Shown here one piece after another: positions 60,277-64,000 of a DNA stretch of 64,000 bases. Numbering within the stretch: the first letter of the stretch is position 1; every line of letters starts with the position of its first letter. The notes beneath the pieces were generated by a model. That model made no database searches. It had not been told where the DNA came from and saw nothing but the letters and a program-made list of their open reading frames with translations. The DNA is taken from NCBI GenBank assembly GCA_028874795.1, contig JAPPHT010000010.1, positions 1-64,000 on the forward strand, in the 5' to 3' direction. Position numbers and translations under genes: made by a program. This DNA comes from Chloroflexota bacterium (GTDB lineage: Bacteria > Chloroflexota > Dehalococcoidia > Lucifugimonadales > Australimonadaceae).

Positions 60277-61239
60277 GTGCCCCTCGACCCTGAAGTGAGA
60301 GCCTCGTTGGAGCAGCAGGCCGCCATGGGCCTGCCCGCCCAGCACGAGGTGAGCCCCGAGGAGGCGCGCGCGATGTCGGAGGGCCAGCCGCGCATCCCCG
60401 GGCCGGAGGTTGCGTCGGTGAGCGACCTCGCCGCGCCGGGGCCTCACGGCGACGTGCCCGTGCGGGTGTACGTTCCGGTGATTCACCCTCACCCTCTCCC
60501 AGGGGGAGAGGGGAATGAAGAGTCCCTGCCCGTGTGCGTGTGGTTCCATGGGGGCGGATGGGTAGTTGGCAGCATCGCGACGAACGACCCGACCTGCCGG
60601 GCGCTCGCGAACGCATCAGGGGCCATCATCGTGTCGGTGGACTACCGGCTGGCGCCGGAGCACAGGTTCCCGATCCCCCTAGACGACTGCTACGCCGCGA
60701 TGGAATGGGCGGCGGCGAATGCGGCGTCGTTCGGCGGCGACCCGTCGCGGCTGGCGGTCGCCGGGTCCAGCGCCGGTGGCAACCTCGCCACCGCGGTGGC
60801 GCTGCGGGCACGGGACGAGGGCGGGCCGCGGCTCGCGCACCAGTCGCTCATCTGCCCGGTCGTTGACAAGGACTTCCGGCGCGTGTCGTACGTGGAGAAC
60901 GGCGAGGGCTACGGCCTGTCCTACGACACGATGGTCTACTTCTGGCTGTGCTACGTGTCCGGCGAAGCCGACGCGTTCAACCCTTACGCCGTACCGATGG
61001 CGGCGGCGGACCTGTCCGGCGTGGCGCCGGCGTTCGTGCTGACGTGCGAGTACGACCCGCTGCGCGACGAGGGCGAGGCGTACGCCGAGCGGCTGCGCGA
61101 GGCCGGCGTGCCGGTGAAGCTGTCCCGATACGATGGGCAGGTCCACGCATTGTTCAACGCCGGGGTGCCGTTCACGCGGACGTGGGACGCCATCAACGAG
61201 GCGGCGGGAGAGCTGCGGAAGGCGTTCGGCACTGCGTGA
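60277..61239 (+). CDS. Alpha/beta hydrolase, hormone-sensitive-lipase family (copy 2, with repeat insert)
   Basis: A 320-residue paralogue of the esterase at 59217, with the same HGGGW, AGSSAGGNLAT, TCEYDPLRDEGEAYA and DGQVHALFNAG motifs. At the position of TDDEGP in copy 1 it has IHPHPLPGGEGNEES, encoded by 60481-60523, which is a B-type dispersed repeat in reverse. The 9 added residues equal the length difference between copies. The site is in the N-terminal cap, just before the strand with HGGGW, so the enzyme may remain active. The start is GTG at 60277 after GGAGGAG. Confidence 0.92.
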   Translation: MPLDPEVRASLEQQAAMGLPAQHEVSPEEARAMSEGQPRIPGPEVASVSDLAAPGPHGDVPVRVYVPVIHPHPLPGGEGNEESLPVCVWFHGGGWVVGSIATNDPTCRALANASGAIIVSVDYRLAPEHRFPIPLDDCYAAMEWAAANAASFGGDPSRLAVAGSSAGGNLATAVALRARDEGGPRLAHQSLICPVVDKDFRRVSYVENGEGYGLSYDTMVYFWLCYVSGEADAFNPYAVPMAAADLSGVAPAFVLTCEYDPLRDEGEAYAERLREAGVPVKLSRYDGQVHALFNAGVPFTRTWDAINEAAGELRKAFGTA

Positions 61240-62615
61240 GTGAGCACCGCCATCCCAACCTTCCCCCATCAAGGGGGAAGGGGCAGGCAAGAGCGCCAGG
61301 GATACCGCGTTTCTGGCCGTCGCACCGCGTCTTCTACGGATGGGCTGTGGTCGGCGCGGCGTTCGTGGCGACGTTCGCGGAGGTGCCGGGGTTCGGGCCG
61401 GTGCTCACGGTCTTCGTCAAGCCGATCCAGGATGAGCTGGGCTGGTCGTACAGGGTAATCGCAACGGGGTTCCTCATCGGGAGCGCGTCGGGGGCGATCG
61501 CATCGAGCGTCACGGGGTGGCTGGTCGACAAGTACGGGCCGCGGGTGGTGGTGGCGCTGGGAGGCGTGGGGCTCGCGGCTGCGCTCATAGGGCTGTCGAC
61601 GATACAGGAGCCGTGGCACTTCTGGACTTTCTTCGGGTTGGCGCGCGGGTCGGTGATCGCGGGGGTGGAGATCGGGTCCTCAGTGGCGATAGCGAAATGG
61701 TTCGTGCGGCAGCGCGGGCGCACACTGGCGCTGAAGTCGATGGGCCAGCGGTCGGGACAGGTCGTGCTCCCCATCGTCAGCTTTCTCATCATGGACGCGT
61801 CCGACTGGCGGACGGCGTACGTGGCGCTGTCCGGCTTCGCGTGCCTGGCGATCATCGGGCCCGCGCTGGTGCTGATGCGCAGCCAGCCGGAAGACCACGG
61901 GCTGTTGCCGGACGGCACGACCGATCTGCGCAGCGTTCGGGGCGAACCGGGGGGTGAAGGGGCGAGTTCCCTGCCTCCGCGGGAGCGACTAACAGTGGTG
62001 GAGGATTCGTGGACGCTGCGGGAGGCACGGGGGACGCGGGCCTTCTGGCTGATCACGGTGTTCCTCATATGCACGCCGTTCGTTCAGGGGGCGACGAACC
62101 TGCACATGGCGCCCATCTTCCACGACCGCGGGCTGAGCGATGGCCAGGCGGTGGCGATCGTGTCCATCTTCGGGATGTCGTCCGTGTCATCGATCATGCC
62201 GATGGGGTTCATGATGGAGCGCGTACACGTGAGGCTGGGAGCGATGATGCAGGCGGTGCTGGTGCTCACGTCCATGCTGCTTCTCCTGGTCCCGGCGGGC
62301 GGCTTCCCGCTAGCGGTGCTCTGGGCGGTCATCTTCGGCGTCGCGGCGGGGATGCGGAACGTTATCGAGGTGCTGCTGCTGGCGAACTACTACGGTCGGG
62401 CGTCGCTGGGAGCGATCAAGGGGTTCACGGCGCCGTTCCGCATGATCAGCCCGTTCGGGCCATTGCTGGCGGCGCACATCCGGGACGAGACGGACAGCTA
62501 CACGGGGGCGTTACTGCTCTTTGCGGGCGTCGCGGTGTTGATGCTGGCGCTCATGGCGTTCGCGACGCAGCCGCGGAAGGCGCCGGCGTTCATTTCCGGT
62601 TTACGCTCTCCCTAG
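61236..62615 (+). CDS. MFS transporter
   Basis: A 459-residue permease with 12 spans: RVFYGWAVVGAAFVATFAEVPGFGPVLTVFVKPIQDELGWS first, then GWLVDKYGPRVVVALGG (motif A). It resembles oxalate/monocarboxylate-type MFS carriers. The GTG at 61236 overlaps the esterase stop (GTGA), but the first 35 residues are encoded in part by a D-type repeat (61259-61285), so the true start is uncertain; a GTG at 61347 would cut the first span. Confidence 0.85.
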   Translation: MSEHRHPNLPPSRGKGQARAPGIPRFWPSHRVFYGWAVVGAAFVATFAEVPGFGPVLTVFVKPIQDELGWSYRVIATGFLIGSASGAIASSVTGWLVDKYGPRVVVALGGVGLAAALIGLSTIQEPWHFWTFFGLARGSVIAGVEIGSSVAIAKWFVRQRGRTLALKSMGQRSGQVVLPIVSFLIMDASDWRTAYVALSGFACLAIIGPALVLMRSQPEDHGLLPDGTTDLRSVRGEPGGEGASSLPPRERLTVVEDSWTLREARGTRAFWLITVFLICTPFVQGATNLHMAPIFHDRGLSDGQAVAIVSIFGMSSVSSIMPMGFMMERVHVRLGAMMQAVLVLTSMLLLLVPAGGFPLAVLWAVIFGVAAGMRNVIEVLLLANYYGRASLGAIKGFTAPFRMISPFGPLLAAHIRDETDSYTGALLLFAGVAVLMLALMAFATQPRKAPAFISGLRSP

Positions 62616-62635
62616 AGAGCCGCTCGCCCGCCCCG

Positions 62636-62765
62636 AGGGCCCTCACCCGCCGCCTGTGGCGGCACCCTCTCCTTCAGGAGAGGAGTGCGTTAGGCCCCAC
62701 ACTTCCCCACGCCCCCACAGTACCCTCTCCCTAACCCTCTCCCCTTGTAGGGCGAGGGGACCATT
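62636..62765 (-). repeat. Dispersed repeats, reverse orientation
   Basis: Within the 309-bp spacer before the last gene: a B unit (62638-62690: CCCTCACCCGCCGCC-tgt-GGCGGC then CTCTCCTTCAGGAGAG) and a CTCTCCCTAACCCTCTCC unit (about 62720-62762). No gene is seen. TATAGT near 62793 may be a -10 for the amidohydrolase. Confidence 0.75.
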
Positions 62766-62924
62766 CCGTCTCCCAGCGCGAGGGCGCAGTAGTATAGTTG
62801 CCGGCGAGCGGCGGAGAACGGTATGGACCGAAGGCCCTCAGCGGCAACCCTCCGGGCGGCGACCTCTCCCACGAGAAGAGGTGACCCAGGAGTTGTCGAT
62901 TTTGCGTAAAGGAAGGTCAGGGTC

Positions 62925-64000
62925 ATGGCGACGTTTGGTGTGATCGACGCCGACACGCACGTGGACGAGAACGAGGCCACGTGGCAGAGCCTGGAGGAGG
63001 CCGGCTCCAAGTACGTGCCTGTCTCCATCTCGCCGGACGCACGGGTGGCGTCCGCAGTGGCGGACCGTCCGGAAGCGCCGGGCGTACGCATCGCAGGGGC
63101 GCTCGGCAACCGCTGGTGGCTGGTCGAGAACCGCCTGCAGCCGCGCTTCATCCGCGACGAGGAACACCACCCGCTGCGCGAGCACCGGGAGCTGGACGAC
63201 GCCGCAGGCGTCGCGGGGCGCCTGAGAGATATGGACAAGATGGGCGTCGATGCCCAGGTCATCTTCCCGACGTTCTTCATCCGCTACGGCGCGCAGGACC
63301 CGGACGCCGAGGCAGACCTGACGGGCGCGTACAACCGCTGGCTCGCAGACCGGTGCGCGATGAGCAACGGACGCCTGCGCTGGGCGGCTGTGCTGCCGCT
63401 GCTCGACCCCGACAGGGCGGTAGCTGAGCTGCGCTGGGCGAAGGAGAACGGCGCGTGCGCCATCTTCAAGCGCGGATTCGACCTCGACAAGCCGGTCAGC
63501 GACAAGCACTTCTTCCCGGTGTACGAGGAGGCGGACTCGCTGAACATGCCGCTCTGCATCCACACCGGCCATCCCCTGCCCGGCCGCGAGTGGGACAGGG
63601 GCTTCCCGGTGATGGCTGCGTTCCTCGCGGTGGTCTCCAGCAGGCTCCCGAGCAAGTTCCCGAACCTCAAGTTCGGGTTCATAGAGGCGGGCGCCGCATG
63701 GATCTCCTACGTGCTCTCCAACCTGGGGATGGTGCAGCGGTCGCTGGCGCTGCACGACCGCTCGGCGGCGTTCGACCTGCAGCGAGACCTCTTCAAGGAG
63801 GACCGGCTGTACGTGTCGATAGACCCGATGGACCAGATCGAGCACCTGCTGGACTTCGGCACTGAGGACAACCTCATCATCGGCACGGACTACTGCCACT
63901 CAGACCCGTCGGCGAACCTCGCGGCGCTCGACGAGGTGAAGAAGTGGGCGAGCGAGGGGCGGATCAGCGATGCGGTCGCGCGGAAGATACTGGAGACCAA
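62925..64000 (+). CDS. Amidohydrolase family 2 (ACMSD-like), cut by the window end
   Basis: A partial gene, 358 codons visible and no stop before 64000. The start ATG at 62925 follows GGAAGG. GVIDADTHVDENEATW matches the N-terminal metal strand of the enzyme at 407-1438. Further marks are PLCIHTGHPLPGREW and NLIIGTDYCHSDPSANL with the catalytic Asp, and the end ISDAVARKILETN... shows that only about 10-20 residues are missing. Amidohydrolase paralogues lie near both ends of the window. Substrate unknown. Confidence 0.9.
   Translation, partial: MATFGVIDADTHVDENEATWQSLEEAGSKYVPVSISPDARVASAVADRPEAPGVRIAGALGNRWWLVENRLQPRFIRDEEHHPLREHRELDDAAGVAGRLRDMDKMGVDAQVIFPTFFIRYGAQDPDAEADLTGAYNRWLADRCAMSNGRLRWAAVLPLLDPDRAVAELRWAKENGACAIFKRGFDLDKPVSDKHFFPVYEEADSLNMPLCIHTGHPLPGREWDRGFPVMAAFLAVVSSRLPSKFPNLKFGFIEAGAAWISYVLSNLGMVQRSLALHDRSAAFDLQRDLFKEDRLYVSIDPMDQIEHLLDFGTEDNLIIGTDYCHSDPSANLAALDEVKKWASEGRISDAVARKILET

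Overview
The window is a high-GC bacterial chromosome segment with dense genes and short spacers. Gene content fits a Chloroflexota lineage of the SAR202/Dehalococcoidia type: an LL-diaminopimelate aminotransferase route to lysine and cell wall, an EndoQ-like PHP nuclease, F420-type LLM oxidoreductase, class III CoA-transferase, Rieske oxygenase, paralogous ACMSD-type amidohydrolases and lipoprotein-anchored binding proteins. This placement is inference from gene content; there is no rRNA in the window.

Layout. (1) 0.2-17.5 kb is a catabolic block, nearly all on the + strand: amidohydrolase, isocitrate-lyase/PEP-mutase-type lyase, GlcG/HbpS protein, CaiB-type CoA-transferase, acyl-CoA dehydrogenase, a HicBA-type pair with a double HicB antitoxin, CitE-type lyase, a decayed NYN gene, two haem-oxygenase-fold proteins, MaoC hydratase, MmgE/PrpD protein, SDR, a TcuA-like flavoprotein and a dihydroxyphthalate-decarboxylase-like binding-fold protein. 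(2) 17.9-20.3 kb holds NAD salvage (pncB, pncA). (3) 20.5-54.5 kb is mostly housekeeping: dapF, dapL, hflX, an S41 protease, smpB next to tmRNA, a complete liv branched-chain transporter set, dnaN, a cytochrome c lipoprotein, tRNA-Arg, bcp, modAB, ccdA, a full phosphate module (response regulator, histidine kinase, pstSCAB, phoU), an EVE-domain protein, a LLM oxidoreductase, an EamA permease, a MerR regulator and uvrC. (4) 54.5-64 kb is again accessory: MFS, Rieske oxygenase and tautomerase on the - strand, a HigBA-type pair, two tandemly duplicated esterases, another MFS and a second ACMSD-type amidohydrolase that runs off the window.

The most striking non-gene signal is a set of short, hairpin-forming dispersed repeats. 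They fill the spacers at 11-21.6 kb and 54.5-62.8 kb and I saw none in the core between about 22 and 54 kb. Stem changes are compensatory between copies. All directional copies on the left lie on the + strand and all on the right on the - strand, with dnaN in the repeat-free middle. One repeat has been inserted in frame into the second of the duplicated esterases and accounts exactly for its 9 extra residues. A second, unrelated motif (TGAGCA, both orientations) is clustered in two spacers, upstream of dapL and upstream of ccdA.

Functionally, the catabolic block contains the enzyme families needed to feed a C5/C6 tricarboxylate or branched dicarboxylate through CoA activation, hydration and aldol cleavage; this linkage is a hypothesis. 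Several genes are translationally coupled by ATGA overlaps, including toxin genes coupled to metabolic genes.
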